From positions 5,372,891 to 5,436,890 of the forward strand of contig NZ_CP027557.1 in the NCBI RefSeq assembly GCF_014854695.1: a stretch of DNA of 64,000 nucleotides, given 5' to 3'. Positions 54,843 through 64,000 of the stretch are shown one piece after another. Within the stretch, counting starts at the first letter, position 1; every line of letters starts with the position of its first letter. The notes beneath the pieces are model-generated. The model saw only the letters and a program-made list of their open reading frames with translations, was not told the DNA's origin and searched no databases. The DNA is from Rhodococcus rhodochrous. Its GTDB lineage: Bacteria; Actinomycetota; Actinomycetes; Mycobacteriales; Mycobacteriaceae. A program made the position numbers and the translations under genes.

Positions 54843-54853
54843 GAGCAGTGCTC
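54843..54853. promoter_or_regulatory. TetR operator 2
   Basis: GAGCA-G-TGCTC palindrome, sharing the GAGAGCA core with operator 1 and lying 22 bases before the epimerase ATG. Two similar sites suggest cooperative repression. Confidence 0.5.
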
Positions 54854-54875
54854 ACTCTTTCCGAATCGAGGAACC

Positions 54876-55823
54876 ATGTCGCATCTCCAGGTGGTCGCAG
54901 GAGCCGGACCCGTCGGCTGGACCGTCGCCGAACAACTTGCCGCACAAGGACATCGCGTGCGTGTCCTGACCCGATCGGGCAGCGGACCGGAAGGTGCGGG
55001 CATCGAACGCCTGCGTGTCGACGTCACGGATCCCGAGGCCGTGGCCGCAGCACTCGTCGACGAAGACGGACTAGTTGCCGACGCGGTGTACATGTGCGTC
55101 CACGGGTCGGCCTACCGCGCCGACGTATGGGCACGCGAACTCCCCATCGCCGAGCGGGTCGTTCTCGACGCCGCCGCGAACCTGTCGGAGAAGACGGTCG
55201 TCGTCTTCCCCGAGAGCCTCTACTCGTACAGCGAACCCGACCGGGTCATGACCGAGGACTCGCCCCGCGAGGCCGACACCGGCAAGCGCGGCATCCGGCG
55301 GCAGCTCCTCGCCGCCCGCGCCGCCCACCGTGCCCCGACGGTGAGCGTCGTGGCATCGGACTTCTTCGGTCCACGGGCACTGAACGCGATGGCCGGCGAA
55401 CGCATGGTGCCCACCGTGCTCGCCGGCAACAAGGTGCGGGTACTCGGCTCGGCCGACCTCCCGCATTCGTTCACCTACGTTCCCGACCTGGCGGCGGCGA
55501 TGATCGCGTCGGCGGGGGAGCCGGCCGTGTGGAACACCGTGATCCACGCACCCACCGGACCGGCCGTGACACAGCGTGAGATCGCCACCGCCTTCACGCG
55601 GGCGGCCGGCCTGCCCGCGCCCGCGGTGGGGACGATCCCGTCCTGGCTGGTGCGGGCCGGCGGCCACGTGAACCGGGACATGAAGGAACTCGCCGAGATG
55701 CTCTACCAGTTCGATGCCCCGTTCGTCATGGACTCGACCCGCACCGAACAGGTACTCGGCCTGTCGCCCACCCCGCTCGACGAGGCGGCCGCCCGCACGG
55801 TCGAATGGTGGCGGAGCCGATAG
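54876..55823 (+). CDS. NAD-dependent epimerase/dehydratase family protein
   Basis: 315 residues, atypical extended SDR. N-terminal VVAGAGPVGWTVAEQLAAQG binds nucleotide; SLYSYSEPDRVMTED and ASDFFGPRALNAMAG follow; the usual YxxxK is not obvious. Preceded by GAGGAACC. Probably induced when the divergent TetR releases its operators. Confidence 0.83.
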   Translation: MSHLQVVAGAGPVGWTVAEQLAAQGHRVRVLTRSGSGPEGAGIERLRVDVTDPEAVAAALVDEDGLVADAVYMCVHGSAYRADVWARELPIAERVVLDAAANLSEKTVVVFPESLYSYSEPDRVMTEDSPREADTGKRGIRRQLLAARAAHRAPTVSVVASDFFGPRALNAMAGERMVPTVLAGNKVRVLGSADLPHSFTYVPDLAAAMIASAGEPAVWNTVIHAPTGPAVTQREIATAFTRAAGLPAPAVGTIPSWLVRAGGHVNRDMKELAEMLYQFDAPFVMDSTRTEQVLGLSPTPLDEAAARTVEWWRSR

Positions 55824-55833
55824 TGTCGTGCTT

Positions 55834-57126
55834 GTGCGAGACTCCGGGCAGCAGTCCAGGCAGCGGGCGTGGCGATCGACCGCGACCGCCCTGCGGAACT
55901 CGCCGGGTCTCGTACGACTGACGGGGGTGCGGTTCGCGAGCCAGTTCGGCGACGGACTGTTCCAGGCCGCACTCGGCGGGGCGATCCTGTTCAACCCCGA
56001 ACGTCACACCGACCCGGTGACGATCGCGGCAGGCTTCGCGGTGCTGCTGTTGCCGTACTCGGTGATCGGTCCGTTCGCCGGCGCCCTGCTCGACCGGTGG
56101 GACCGACGCCTCGTCCTCGTCTGGGCCAACGTGCTCCGCGGAGTGTTCATCGCGGCAGCCGCGGCCGTGTTGCTCCTCGGGGGACCGCAGACCCCGCTCA
56201 TGCTGCTCGCGCTCGCCGCCGTCGGCGTGAGCAGATTCGTCCTGGCAGGCGTCTCGGCCTCGCTCCCACACGTGGTGGCCCAGTCGTGGCTCGTCCCGGT
56301 CAATTCCGTTCTGGCGACGGTCGGTTCGGGCGTCTCGGCGGTCGGGGCCGCCACGGCGGTCGCGACCATCGGATTCGTGGGCGCGGGCGACACCGGTTCC
56401 GGGACGGCCGTCCTTCTCGGCGTGAGCGGCTCGCTCGTCGGCGCGTTCGCCGCAGCGGGATTCGCCGCGAATGCGCTCGGCCCCGAGGGAATACGTCCCC
56501 GGACCGTGATCCGCACCGTTCTGGCGGGTCTGCGGACCGGTGCGGGAGCCGTCCTCGAAGCGCCGGGTGTGACGATCGCGATGCTCGGAATCGGCGCGCA
56601 CCGCATCGTGTTCGGCATCGACACGCTCATCATGGTGCTCGTCCTGCGTGCCGAGGAGAATGGCTCCGACCTGCTCGCGGGATTCTCCGGATTCGGTGTC
56701 GCGGTCGCCTGCACCGCCGCCGGCATGCTCCTCGCAGCGGTGCTCGCACCGATCCTGATCCCGCGGCTGGGCCGGCCGCGCACCGTCACCGTCGGGTTGA
56801 TCGCCGCCGCGATCGTGCAGTTCGCGTTCGTCACCACCGTGTCGGCCGGACCGTTGCTCGTCGCGGCCTTCCTGCTCGGCCTCGCCGGTCAGACCATCAA
56901 ACTCACCGGCGACGCCGCGATGCAGATCGATATCGACGACGCGCGCCGAGGTCAGGTCTTCGCACTGCAGGACACCGTCTTCAACATCGCCTTCCTCGGC
57001 GCGATCGTCGTGGCGGCCTTCGTCATCGACCCGGACGGACGCACGCCCGAACTGGCCGTCGCCGGTGGGGTCGTCTACCTGGTCGGTCTCGTCGCCGTGC
57101 TCGTCGTGCGCCACACGCGGCAGTAA
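55834..57126 (+). CDS. MFS transporter (Rv0037c-like)
   Basis: 430 residues, 10-12 helices. GVRFASQFGDGLFQAALGGA, then GPFAGALLDRWDRRLVLVWA, the MFS loop motif. The GTG at 55834 has TAGTGT 7 bases upstream (leaderless). Conserved partner of AlgH in mycobacteria. Substrate unknown; an exporter is likely. Confidence 0.88.
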   Translation: MRDSGQQSRQRAWRSTATALRNSPGLVRLTGVRFASQFGDGLFQAALGGAILFNPERHTDPVTIAAGFAVLLLPYSVIGPFAGALLDRWDRRLVLVWANVLRGVFIAAAAAVLLLGGPQTPLMLLALAAVGVSRFVLAGVSASLPHVVAQSWLVPVNSVLATVGSGVSAVGAATAVATIGFVGAGDTGSGTAVLLGVSGSLVGAFAAAGFAANALGPEGIRPRTVIRTVLAGLRTGAGAVLEAPGVTIAMLGIGAHRIVFGIDTLIMVLVLRAEENGSDLLAGFSGFGVAVACTAAGMLLAAVLAPILIPRLGRPRTVTVGLIAAAIVQFAFVTTVSAGPLLVAAFLLGLAGQTIKLTGDAAMQIDIDDARRGQVFALQDTVFNIAFLGAIVVAAFVIDPDGRTPELAVAGGVVYLVGLVAVLVVRHTRQ

Positions 57127-57129
57127 CGA

Positions 57130-58191
57130 TCACGCGCTCAGCGCGGCCGGGTGGATCCCCACCTCCGTGGCCTTGACGACGAACCACACGGAGTCGCCCG
57201 GATGGAGGTCGAGGTCGGTGAGTGCCGCCGTCGTGATCTCCGCGGCGATACCCGTATCCGACCACACGAGCACCGTCGACCCCTGCGCCTCGAGTTCCGC
57301 GATCCTCACCCGCAGGGCGTTGCGCGGGCTCCCGTGCGGGGCTTCGGTGTAGACGGCGACCGCCGACGGCGCGAAGACGGCGACGGCGGCCCTGCCCGGG
57401 ACGCAGTTGTCGTGGACCCGGCCGTGGACGAGACCGCCCGCGGATTCCAGCGCCTCCTGCCGCACGGTTCCGGTGACGAGATTGGTCCCCGCGATACGGG
57501 CGGCGAAGGCGCTGCGCGGTCGCGTCAGCACCCGGCGTACCGGCCCGTCCTCGACGATCCGACCGGCCTCGATCACGATCACCCGATCTGCGAGTGCGAG
57601 CACGTCCAGCGGGTCGTGGGTGACGAGCAGGGCCGTGCGCCCGCTGTCGCGCAGGACGCGTCGCAGCAACGACCGCAGCACCGGTGTCGCGGTGACGTCG
57701 AGCGCGGCCATCGGCTCGTCGAGCAGCAGCAGGTGCGGTTCGGCCGCGAGGGCACGCGCGAGTGCGACCCGCTGCGCCTGTCCACCCGATAATTCGTGCG
57801 GACGACGATCGGCGAGTTCTGCGGCATCGACCTCCCGCAGCCACCTGTCGGCGCGCGCACGGGCCTCACGCCGGCCCGCACCCGCACTGCGTGGTGCGAA
57901 CTCGACGTTGCCCGCGACCGTCAGGTGCGGGAAGAGCAGCGCCTGCTGGGCGAGCAGCACCACCGATCGGTCGTGCGGAGCCACGGCGACGCCCGTCGCA
58001 GTGTCGGTGAGGACGCGACCGGCGAGTTCCACGCGACCCGCGTCGGGGCGCAGCAGACCGGACACCACACCCAGCAGCGTCGACTTGCCGGCTCCGTTGG
58101 GGCCGAGCACCGCGACGATCTCACCCTGCGCGACCTCGAGATCGACGTCGACGTCGCGTGCGGCGACCCGGGCCCGCACCGTCAGGCTCAC
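57130..58191 (-). CDS. modC: Molybdate ABC transporter ATPase ModC
   Basis: 353 residues. Walker [26 protein letters not shown] signature, [12 protein letters not shown] Walker B, and a C-terminal Mop/TOBE domain ([20 protein letters not shown]) binding molybdate. Overlaps modB by 4 bases; only 3 bases from the convergent MFS stop. Confidence 0.94.
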   Translation of the reverse strand: MSLTVRARVAARDVDVDLEVAQGEIVAVLGPNGAGKSTLLGVVSGLLRPDAGRVELAGRVLTDTATGVAVAPHDRSVVLLAQQALLFPHLTVAGNVEFAPRSAGAGRREARARADRWLREVDAAELADRRPHELSGGQAQRVALARALAAEPHLLLLDEPMAALDVTATPVLRSLLRRVLRDSGRTALLVTHDPLDVLALADRVIVIEAGRIVEDGPVRRVLTRPRSAFAARIAGTNLVTGTVRQEALESAGGLVHGRVHDNCVPGRAAVAVFAPSAVAVYTEAPHGSPRNALRVRIAELEAQGSTVLVWSDTGIAAEITTAALTDLDLHPGDSVWFVVKATEVGIHPAALSA

Positions 58192-58973
58192 AGCGGCCGG
58201 TCCTTCCGCCGCGAGTACACGGCCACGACGATCACGACGGCCACCAGGATCAGCACGAGCGACAGCGCGACGGCCGCGTCGGGATCGGTTTCCCGCTGCA
58301 GGTAGATCTCGAGCGGCAGCGTGCGCGTCACGCCCTGCAGGCTGCCGGCGAAGGTGAGGGTCGCGCCGAATTCACCCAGGGCACGGGCGAATGCGAGTAC
58401 CGATCCGGAGACCAGGCCGGGCAGCACGAGGGGCAGGGTGATGCGCCGGAAGACCGTCGTGGGGCGCGCACCGAGTGTCGCCGCAACGTCCTCGTAGCGT
58501 GAACCCGCACTGCGCAGCGCGCCTTCGAGACTCGTGACGAGGAAAGGCAGTGCGACGAAGGTCTGCGCGAGCACGACCGCCGTGGTGGTGAAGGCGATGT
58601 GGATCCCGAGCGCGTCGAGGTGCTCTCCGATCAGTCCGCGACGGCCGAAGGTGTAGAGCAGGGCGATGCCACCAACGACCGGGGGGAGCACGAGTGGCAG
58701 CAGGACGAACCCGCGGACCACCGATATCCACCGGAAGCTACTGCGTGCCAGCACCATTGCGAGCGGTACGCCGAGCAGGATGCACAGGATCGTGGCGGCC
58801 GCGGAGGTGCGCAGGCTCAGGACGAGCGCGTCGAGGGACGCCGGGGATGTCACGAGCGAGGGGAAGGTCGTCCAGTCGACGGTGAGCAGCATCGACACCA
58901 GGGGCACGACGACGAACAGCAACCCGAGTGCCGCGGGGGCGAACAACCACCGGGGCAGTCCCGTCGCGGTCAT
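58188..58973 (-). CDS. modB: Molybdate ABC transporter permease ModB
   Basis: 261 residues, five to six helices. [20 protein letters not shown] and the ATPase-docking loop [20 protein letters not shown] are ModB features. ATG overlaps the modA stop. Confidence 0.94.
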   Translation of the reverse strand: MTATGLPRWLFAPAALGLLFVVVPLVSMLLTVDWTTFPSLVTSPASLDALVLSLRTSAAATILCILLGVPLAMVLARSSFRWISVVRGFVLLPLVLPPVVGGIALLYTFGRRGLIGEHLDALGIHIAFTTTAVVLAQTFVALPFLVTSLEGALRSAGSRYEDVAATLGARPTTVFRRITLPLVLPGLVSGSVLAFARALGEFGATLTFAGSLQGVTRTLPLEIYLQRETDPDAAVALSLVLILVAVVIVVAVYSRRKDRPL

Positions 58974-59725
58974 GGTGCACCGAATCCTGCGTCGGCCAGG
59001 ACGGCACGACCGTCCGTGCCGGTGACGAAGCGCACGAAGGTATCGGCGCGATCGGCATCGTAGGAATTCGACAATGCTGCAACGGGATAGATGTTGACGA
59101 TCTTCGCGGCTTCCGGGACGGGGACGACGGAGACCTTCGCACCGGCCCCCATCGCGTCCGTGACGTAGACCAGACCGGCGTCGGCCTGACCGGAGGTGAC
59201 CTTGCCGAGCACGTCGGTCACCGACGACTCCTCGGACACCGGCGCAAGTTCGACACCGGTGGTCTCCTCGAGCCGCTCGGTGGCCGCCCCGCACGGCACC
59301 TGGGGTGCGCACACGACCACCGAGAGACCGTCGCCGGTGAGATCGTCGAACGAGGTGATGTCCTTCGGGTTCCCCGGTTCGGTGACGATCGTGAGCGTGT
59401 TGGTCGCGAACGGGATCGGCTCACCGGCAACGAGTCCGGCGCCGACAGCGGCGTCCATCGTCCGGGTATCGGCGGAGGCGAAGACGTCGGCCGGTGCACC
59501 CTGCTCGAGTTGGGTCTCGAGATCGGACGAACCGGCGAACGAGAATTCCACCGACACTCCGGGGTTCGCCGCCTCGAATCGTTCGGCGATCTCGGTGAAC
59601 GGCGCCCGAAGCGAGGCCGCCGCATAGACGGTGAGGACATCCGAGCCGCCACCGCCGGTGCCGCACGATGTCAGTGCCGCAGCGGTGAGACCGGCAGCGA
59701 GCGCTGCGAGCGCCCGGCGCCTCAT
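58970..59725 (-). CDS. modA: Molybdate-binding lipoprotein ModA
   Basis: 251 residues. Signal peptide with lipobox LTSC, then [40 protein letters not shown] and FATNTLTIV, the ModA anion-binding loops. ATG overlaps the regulator stop by 4 bases. Confidence 0.95.
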   Translation of the reverse strand: MRRRALAALAAGLTAAALTSCGTGGGGSDVLTVYAAASLRAPFTEIAERFEAANPGVSVEFSFAGSSDLETQLEQGAPADVFASADTRTMDAAVGAGLVAGEPIPFATNTLTIVTEPGNPKDITSFDDLTGDGLSVVVCAPQVPCGAATERLEETTGVELAPVSEESSVTDVLGKVTSGQADAGLVYVTDAMGAGAKVSVVPVPEAAKIVNIYPVAALSNSYDADRADTFVRFVTGTDGRAVLADAGFGAP

Positions 59726-60126
59726 TCGGCCGCTCCGGGTGTCTCGACGATGACGGTGGTCGCCTTGACGACGGCCACCCCGACACTGCCCGGCTCGAGA
59801 CCGAGTTCGTTCACGGCCTCGGTGCTCATGAGCGAGACGATGCGGTGGGGGCCGCACTGCATCTCCACCTGCGACATGACGGTGTCGGAGACGACGCGCG
59901 TGACCAGCCCGACGAAGCGGTTGCGGGCGGAACTGCCCACGCCGAGCGGATCGGGACCGGCATCGGCCTGAGCGCGGGCGAACTCCGCCAGCTCACGACC
60001 GTCGACGGTCTTGCGTCCGGCGGAGTCCTTGCCGGCGCGCAGCAGCCCCTGGTCGATCCAGCGACGGACCGTGTCGTCGCTGACCCCCAGCAACGACGCG
60101 GCGTCGCGGATCCGGAGCGAGGTCAC
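59722..60126 (-). CDS. HTH + Mop-domain molybdate-responsive protein
   Basis: 134 residues. MerR/excisionase-like HTH (LRIRDAASLLGVSDDTVRRW) followed by one Mop/TOBE domain (RNRFVGLVTRVVSDTVMSQV). GTG start. Heads the mod operon; likely senses molybdate and regulates the operon, though it is a smaller protein than ModE. Confidence 0.87.
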   Translation of the reverse strand: MTSLRIRDAASLLGVSDDTVRRWIDQGLLRAGKDSAGRKTVDGRELAEFARAQADAGPDPLGVGSSARNRFVGLVTRVVSDTVMSQVEMQCGPHRIVSLMSTEAVNELGLEPGSVGVAVVKATTVIVETPGAAE

Positions 60127-60133
60127 GCGTGTC

Positions 60134-60178
60134 TCCGCAGATACGTCATGAACGACACGTTATATCCGCATCTGCGGA
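60134..60178. promoter_or_regulatory. Nested repeats upstream of the mod operon
   Basis: TCCGCAGAT (60134-60142) and its reverse complement (60170-60178) flank AACG-ACA-CGTT (60151-60161) and CGTTATAT (60158-60165), the latter equal to a half-site of the E. coli ModE box; TCCGCA-TC-TGCGGA closes the set. In the 64-base gap between the nitrate reductase stop and the regulator start. Confidence 0.5.
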
Positions 60179-60190
60179 CCGACAAGCAGA

Positions 60191-63100
60191 TCAGTAGACG
60201 TCGCGAACGTATCGCTTGTCGGCGGCCATCTGCTCGACGTACGCCGCGGCGGCGTCGCGGTCGAGCCGTCCGTGCGCCTGCACCACCTCGCGCAGGGCTG
60301 CATCGACGTCCTTCGCCATACGTCCGGCGTCGCCGCACACGTAGAAATGGGCACCGTTCTGCAGCCACTTCCACACCTGTGCGCCGTGCTCGCGCATCCG
60401 GTCCTGCACGTAGATCTTCTGCCGCTGGTCGCGCGAGAAGGCCAGTCCCAGTTCGGTGAGGAAGCCGTCGGCGTGCATCGACTCGATCTCGTCGCGGTAG
60501 AGATAGTCGGTCTCGGATCGCTGGTCGCCGAAGAACAACCAGTTGCGGCCCGTGTGCCCGGCCTCGCGACGGTCGTGGAGAAAACCGCGGAACGGTGCGA
60601 TGCCCGTACCGGGGCCGACCATGATCATGTCGGTCTCGGGTGCCGGTGGCCGGAAGTGCTCGTTGCGCTGCACGAAGATCGGGATGTCCACGCCCTTGCT
60701 GTGATCGGCGAGGAACGACGAGCACACACCCGCCCGGGAGCGACCCTCGAATTCGTAGCGCACCACCGACACCGTCAGCTGCACCTCGCGCGGGTTCGTC
60801 TTCGGGCTCGACGAGATCGAGTACAGACGCGGACGCAGACGGCCGAGGAGATCCTTCCATTCGTCCCAGGGCGCCTTGAACGGGTACTCGGCGATGACGT
60901 CCATCGCCTGCCGCCCGTACAGCCACTGCTGCAGCTCGATCTTGTTTCCCGGTCGCAGCAGCTTCGCGAGTTCGGCACTGCCGCTCTGCTTCTGCACGAA
61001 CCGGAGCAGTTCCGGTGTCACCCGGGTGATGTCGAGGTGCCGGGTCGCGGCCTCGCGCAGCGGCACGGTGGGACGGTTGCCGAGTTCGACGGCGGTCTCC
61101 GGGTCGAGAGCGGTGACCTGCAACCATTCGTCGACGGCCTCCGGGCCGTTCGTCGGCATCACCCCGAGGGCGTCGCCGGCCTCGTATTCGAATGCGGGAT
61201 CGAAGATCTCGAATCCGAACTGGCGCACGTCCTTCGCCGAACCCGCGCCGCTCAGTGCGATGTTGCGGGTGATCCGCGTGACGAGCGGCGAGTTGCGGGT
61301 GTAGGCGGGGGCCGCGGGGGCCGGCGCGGCCGATGCGACCGGGGTCGTCGAGCCTCCCAACAGCGGTACGAGCGCGTCGAGCCAGCTCTGCGCGCGCTCG
61401 TCCTCTCCGGGTTCGCAGTCGACACGTTCGGTCAGGCGGGTTGCGCCGAGAGTGCTCAGACGGTCGTCGACACGGCGCCCGAAGCCGCAGAAATCGTCGT
61501 AACTCGAGTCACCGAAAGCCAGTACCGCGTAACGCGTTCCGTGCAGTTCGGGTGCGGTGTCCGCCGCGAGCGACCGCCAGAACGACCCGCCGTTGTCGGG
61601 TGGGTCGCCGTCGCCGAAGGTGCTCGTGACGACCACGAGGTCGTCGATGTCGGTCAGGGCGGTGACGTCGAGTTCGTTCAGTCCCGTCAGTCGCACGGCC
61701 CGACCGGCATCGCGGAGCCGTTGTGCGCAACTCGCCGCGAAGGATTCGGCATTACCCGTCTGCGATGCCCAGGCCACGACGACGGCCGGCCCGTCCGGCA
61801 CCGCCTCGGTGGGCGTCGCGCCGGGAACCGGGGCCGAGTGCGCGTACATCCCGGCGAGCAGGCCGTCGACCCATGACCGCTTGTCGGCCGGGAACGGCGC
61901 GGTCGGCGGAAGGGTCGGCGCGGCAGTGATGTCCGCCGTCCTGAGTCCGGCGAGAAGGCCTGCGAGATAACCGCGTTCGATGTCGTCGAAGGTGGGTACG
62001 GGAATCGTCTCGAGTCCCAGCGCGGACTCGAGGCGGTCGAGCACCGAACCGCTCTCGAGCACCGGTTCGACCGCACCCGCGACCTTCTCCACCGACACGG
62101 CGCAGACCTTGAATTCGGGCTGCAGGGATGCCGGGTCGACGGCGTCGTTCGTCACGGCGTTGATGGCGAGATCGTCGCCGAAGAGGTCGTTCCAGTGGAA
62201 GGGCGCGAAGCAGTTCCCGGGCAGCACCCGGTCGGTGACGACGGCCGGCAGCACGGCCCGGCCGCGCCGCGATGCGATCTCCACCCGGTCGCCGTCGACG
62301 ATCGACAGTCGCTGCGCATCATCGGGATTGATCTCGACGAACGGTCCGGGATTCAGTTTGGTGAGTTTCTCGACCTTCCCGGTCTTGGTGAGAGTGTGCC
62401 ACTGGTGCTGGACGCGTCCGGTGTTCAGGACGAAGGGGTGGTCGTCGTCCGGCATCTCCGCGGCAGGCATGTGCGGGCGCGGGAAGAAGCGGGCGCGGCC
62501 GTCGGGGGTCGCGAACGCCAGTCGCGGACGGGAACCGTCCTCGCGCGCCACCGGGGTCCGGCTCGTCCCGTCGTTGAGATAGCGGACGGGGTGCCGTGTC
62601 TCGGCCGACTCCGGCGGGCACGGCCACTGCACCGGACCTTCGCGCAGTCGGTCGTAGGTCATGCCGCGCAGGTCGTATCCGGTCTGCGGATTCGCGAATC
62701 CGGTGATCTCCTCGAAGATCTCCTGGGCACTCGAATAGTCGAAGGCGTCGCCGAAACCCATCTCCTGCGCGACCCGCGCGATGATCTCCCAGTCGGGCAG
62801 CGACTCGCCGACGGGGTCGACGGCCTGCTGCAGGAGGTTGACGGTGCGGTCGGATCCGACGGTGACGTACTCGGATTCAGCCCAGAGGGCAGCGGGGAAA
62901 AGAACGTCTGCGTACGAAGCGGTTTCGGTCTCGCGGTAGACGTCCTGCACGATCACCAGCTCGGCCTTCTCGAGTGCCTCGAGAACGGTGGACCGATTCG
63001 CGATCGACGCGACGGGATTGGTGCAGATGATCCAGCACGCCTTGATCTCTCCGGCGGCCATCCGCTCGAACATGTCGACGGTGCCGGCGCCACCTTCGGT

Positions 63101-64000
63101 ACGCAGCGTGCCGCGCGGCAGCGACCAGCGATCCTCGACGAACGCGCGGTCGTCGTCGGAGAGGACACTGCGCTGACCGGGCAGACCCGGTCCCATGTAT
63201 CCCATCTCACGGCCACCCATCGCGTTGGGCTGGCCGGTGAGGGAGAACGGCCCGCTGCCGGTGCGGGAGATCGCCCCGGTCGCGAGGTGCAGATTGCAGA
63301 TCGCGTTGGTGTTCCACGTGCCGTGGGTGCTCTGGTTGAGCCCCATCGTCCAGCAGCTCATCCACTCGCCGGCCTCGCCGATCCACTGCGCCGCGGTGCG
63401 GATGTCGGCCTCGGCCAGACCGGTGACCTCGGCGACGACATGCGGTGGGTAGTCGGCGAGGAAGGACTCCATCGCGTCCCAGCCGTCGGTGTGCTCCTCG
63501 ACGAAGACGCGGTCGACGTGCCCGTTCTCGACGATCAGGTGCAGCAGACCGTTGAGCAGTGCCAGGTCGGTGCCCGGAGTGATCTGCAGGAACAGGTCGG
63601 CCTTGTCGGCCGTCGCGCTGCGCCGCGGATCGACGACGATCAGCCGCGCTCCCGCCTTGACCCGATCCATCATGCGCAGGAACAGGATGGGATGGCAGTC
63701 GGCCATGTTGGAACCCGACACGAAGAAGACGTCGGCGTGGTCGAAGTCCTCGTACGAGCCGGGCGGGCCGTCGGAGCCGAGCGACTGCTTGTAGCCGGTC
63801 GCGGCGCCGGCCATGCACAGTCTCGAATTCGACTCCATGTGCGAGGTGCGCAGATATCCCTTCGCGAGTTTCGTCGCGACGTACTGGGCCTCGAGCGACA
63901 TCTGTCCCGAGACGTAGAGGGCCACCGCGTCGGGGCCGTGGGCCGCGACGATGTCGCTCAGGCGCCGCGCGGTCTCGGCGATCGCCTCGTCGAGGGGGAG
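60191..64000 (-). CDS. Assimilatory nitrate reductase fused to CysJ-like diflavin reductase (N-terminus outside window)
   Basis: 1269 residues visible, start beyond the right edge. First part (to about residue 640) is a molybdopterin-guanine-dinucleotide oxidoreductase: NSRLCMAGAATGYKQS with the probable Mo-ligating Cys, VSGSNMADCHPI, TMGLNQSTHG, and the C-terminal dinucleotide domain (LNTGRVQHQWHTLTKTGK). Then a flavodoxin domain (VVAWASQTGNAESFAASC; STFGDGDPPDNG) and a CysJ-like FAD/NADPH module (RLYSISSSP, VGPGTGIAPFRGFLHDRR), ending YVRDVY. One chain can thus pass electrons from NADPH through FAD and FMN to Mo. Known in rhodococci and relatives. The 4Fe-4S head is outside the window. Confidence 0.93.
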   Translation of the reverse strand, partial: LPLDEAIAETARRLSDIVAAHGPDAVALYVSGQMSLEAQYVATKLAKGYLRTSHMESNSRLCMAGAATGYKQSLGSDGPPGSYEDFDHADVFFVSGSNMADCHPILFLRMMDRVKAGARLIVVDPRRSATADKADLFLQITPGTDLALLNGLLHLIVENGHVDRVFVEEHTDGWDAMESFLADYPPHVVAEVTGLAEADIRTAAQWIGEAGEWMSCWTMGLNQSTHGTWNTNAICNLHLATGAISRTGSGPFSLTGQPNAMGGREMGYMGPGLPGQRSVLSDDDRAFVEDRWSLPRGTLRTEGGAGTVDMFERMAAGEIKACWIICTNPVASIANRSTVLEALEKAELVIVQDVYRETETASYADVLFPAALWAESEYVTVGSDRTVNLLQQAVDPVGESLPDWEIIARVAQEMGFGDAFDYSSAQEIFEEITGFANPQTGYDLRGMTYDRLREGPVQWPCPPESAETRHPVRYLNDGTSRTPVAREDGSRPRLAFATPDGRARFFPRPHMPAAEMPDDDHPFVLNTGRVQHQWHTLTKTGKVEKLTKLNPGPFVEINPDDAQRLSIVDGDRVEIASRRGRAVLPAVVTDRVLPGNCFAPFHWNDLFGDDLAINAVTNDAVDPASLQPEFKVCAVSVEKVAGAVEPVLESGSVLDRLESALGLETIPVPTFDDIERGYLAGLLAGLRTADITAAPTLPPTAPFPADKRSWVDGLLAGMYAHSAPVPGATPTEAVPDGPAVVVAWASQTGNAESFAASCAQRLRDAGRAVRLTGLNELDVTALTDIDDLVVVTSTFGDGDPPDNGGSFWRSLAADTAPELHGTRYAVLAFGDSSYDDFCGFGRRVDDRLSTLGATRLTERVDCEPGEDERAQSWLDALVPLLGGSTTPVASAAPAPAAPAYTRNSPLVTRITRNIALSGAGSAKDVRQFGFEIFDPAFEYEAGDALGVMPTNGPEAVDEWLQVTALDPETAVELGNRPTVPLREAATRHLDITRVTPELLRFVQKQSGSAELAKLLRPGNKIELQQWLYGRQAMDVIAEYPFKAPWDEWKDLLGRLRPRLYSISSSPKTNPREVQLTVSVVRYEFEGRSRAGVCSSFLADHSKGVDIPIFVQRNEHFRPPAPETDMIMVGPGTGIAPFRGFLHDRREAGHTGRNWLFFGDQRSETDYLYRDEIESMHADGFLTELGLAFSRDQRQKIYVQDRMREHGAQVWKWLQNGAHFYVCGDAGRMAKDVDAALREVVQAHGRLDRDAAAAYVEQMAADKRYVRDVY

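Overview
The window is high-GC actinobacterial chromosome. Gene content and order point to a mycolic-acid genus close to Rhodococcus: an ino1-padR-DUF5318-ponA block, leuS next to an SdpI-like protein, an AlgH/YqgE protein and an MFS transporter, an EthA-like monooxygenase, a glucosylglycerate hydrolase, a steroid isomerase, and many GTG or leaderless starts. The genus is an inference; no rRNA, tRNA, IS element, prophage or CRISPR array was seen. Genes are packed tightly; the longest stretch without a gene is about 297 bases (17975-18271), in front of the gas-vesicle operon.

Layout. 1-4.2 kb: class A penicillin-binding protein ponA (cut by the left edge) and DUF5318, divergent from padR-ino1. 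4.2-8 kb: an acyl-CoA dehydrogenase / APH-type kinase / SDR operon with a divergent TetR gene and a perfect 19-base palindrome between them. 8-16.6 kb: a second class A PBP, a sugar ABC importer with a coupled 63-residue membrane protein, and an alanine/sodium-type symporter. 16.6-23.8 kb: a DUF2786/metallohydrolase pair, then a complete ten-gene gas-vesicle operon (gvpY-Z-A-F-G-O-J-L-S-K). 23.8-29 kb: an acyl-CoA dehydrogenase pair with its TetR gene, an F420-type oxidoreductase and a hydrolase. 29-38.3 kb: phoX, glucosylglycerate hydrolase, ssuD, an MHS transporter, a spermidine-synthase-like protein, pirin, an ABM monooxygenase and a methyltransferase. 38.3-47 kb: an EthA-like monooxygenase with a PHP protein, DUF218, an SDR, a proline-rich lipoprotein, a hydrolase / ketosteroid isomerase operon behind a KstR-type box, a monoacylglycerol lipase, and a CsbD/coiled-coil pair. 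47-57.1 kb: leuS, SdpI-like, hemerythrin, LuxR, DUF1648, AlgH, TetR, epimerase, MFS. 57.1-64 kb: molybdate operon (modC, modB, modA and a Mop-domain regulator) beside a molybdenum nitrate reductase fused to a CysJ-like diflavin reductase, which runs off the right edge.

How it fits together. The backbone genes match, from memory, the Mycobacterium tuberculosis Rv0037c-Rv0050 neighbourhood, here spread over some 57 kb by accessory blocks. The most interesting are the gas-vesicle operon, in which nearly every junction overlaps and GvpY, GvpZ and GvpA carry charged disordered tails; the kinase/dehydrogenase operon resembling LvaA/LvaC or ACAD10/11, which handle 4-hydroxyacyl-CoAs; and the steroid isomerase operon with a consensus KstR site. 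The molybdate importer beside a molybdoenzyme makes a supply-and-use pair.
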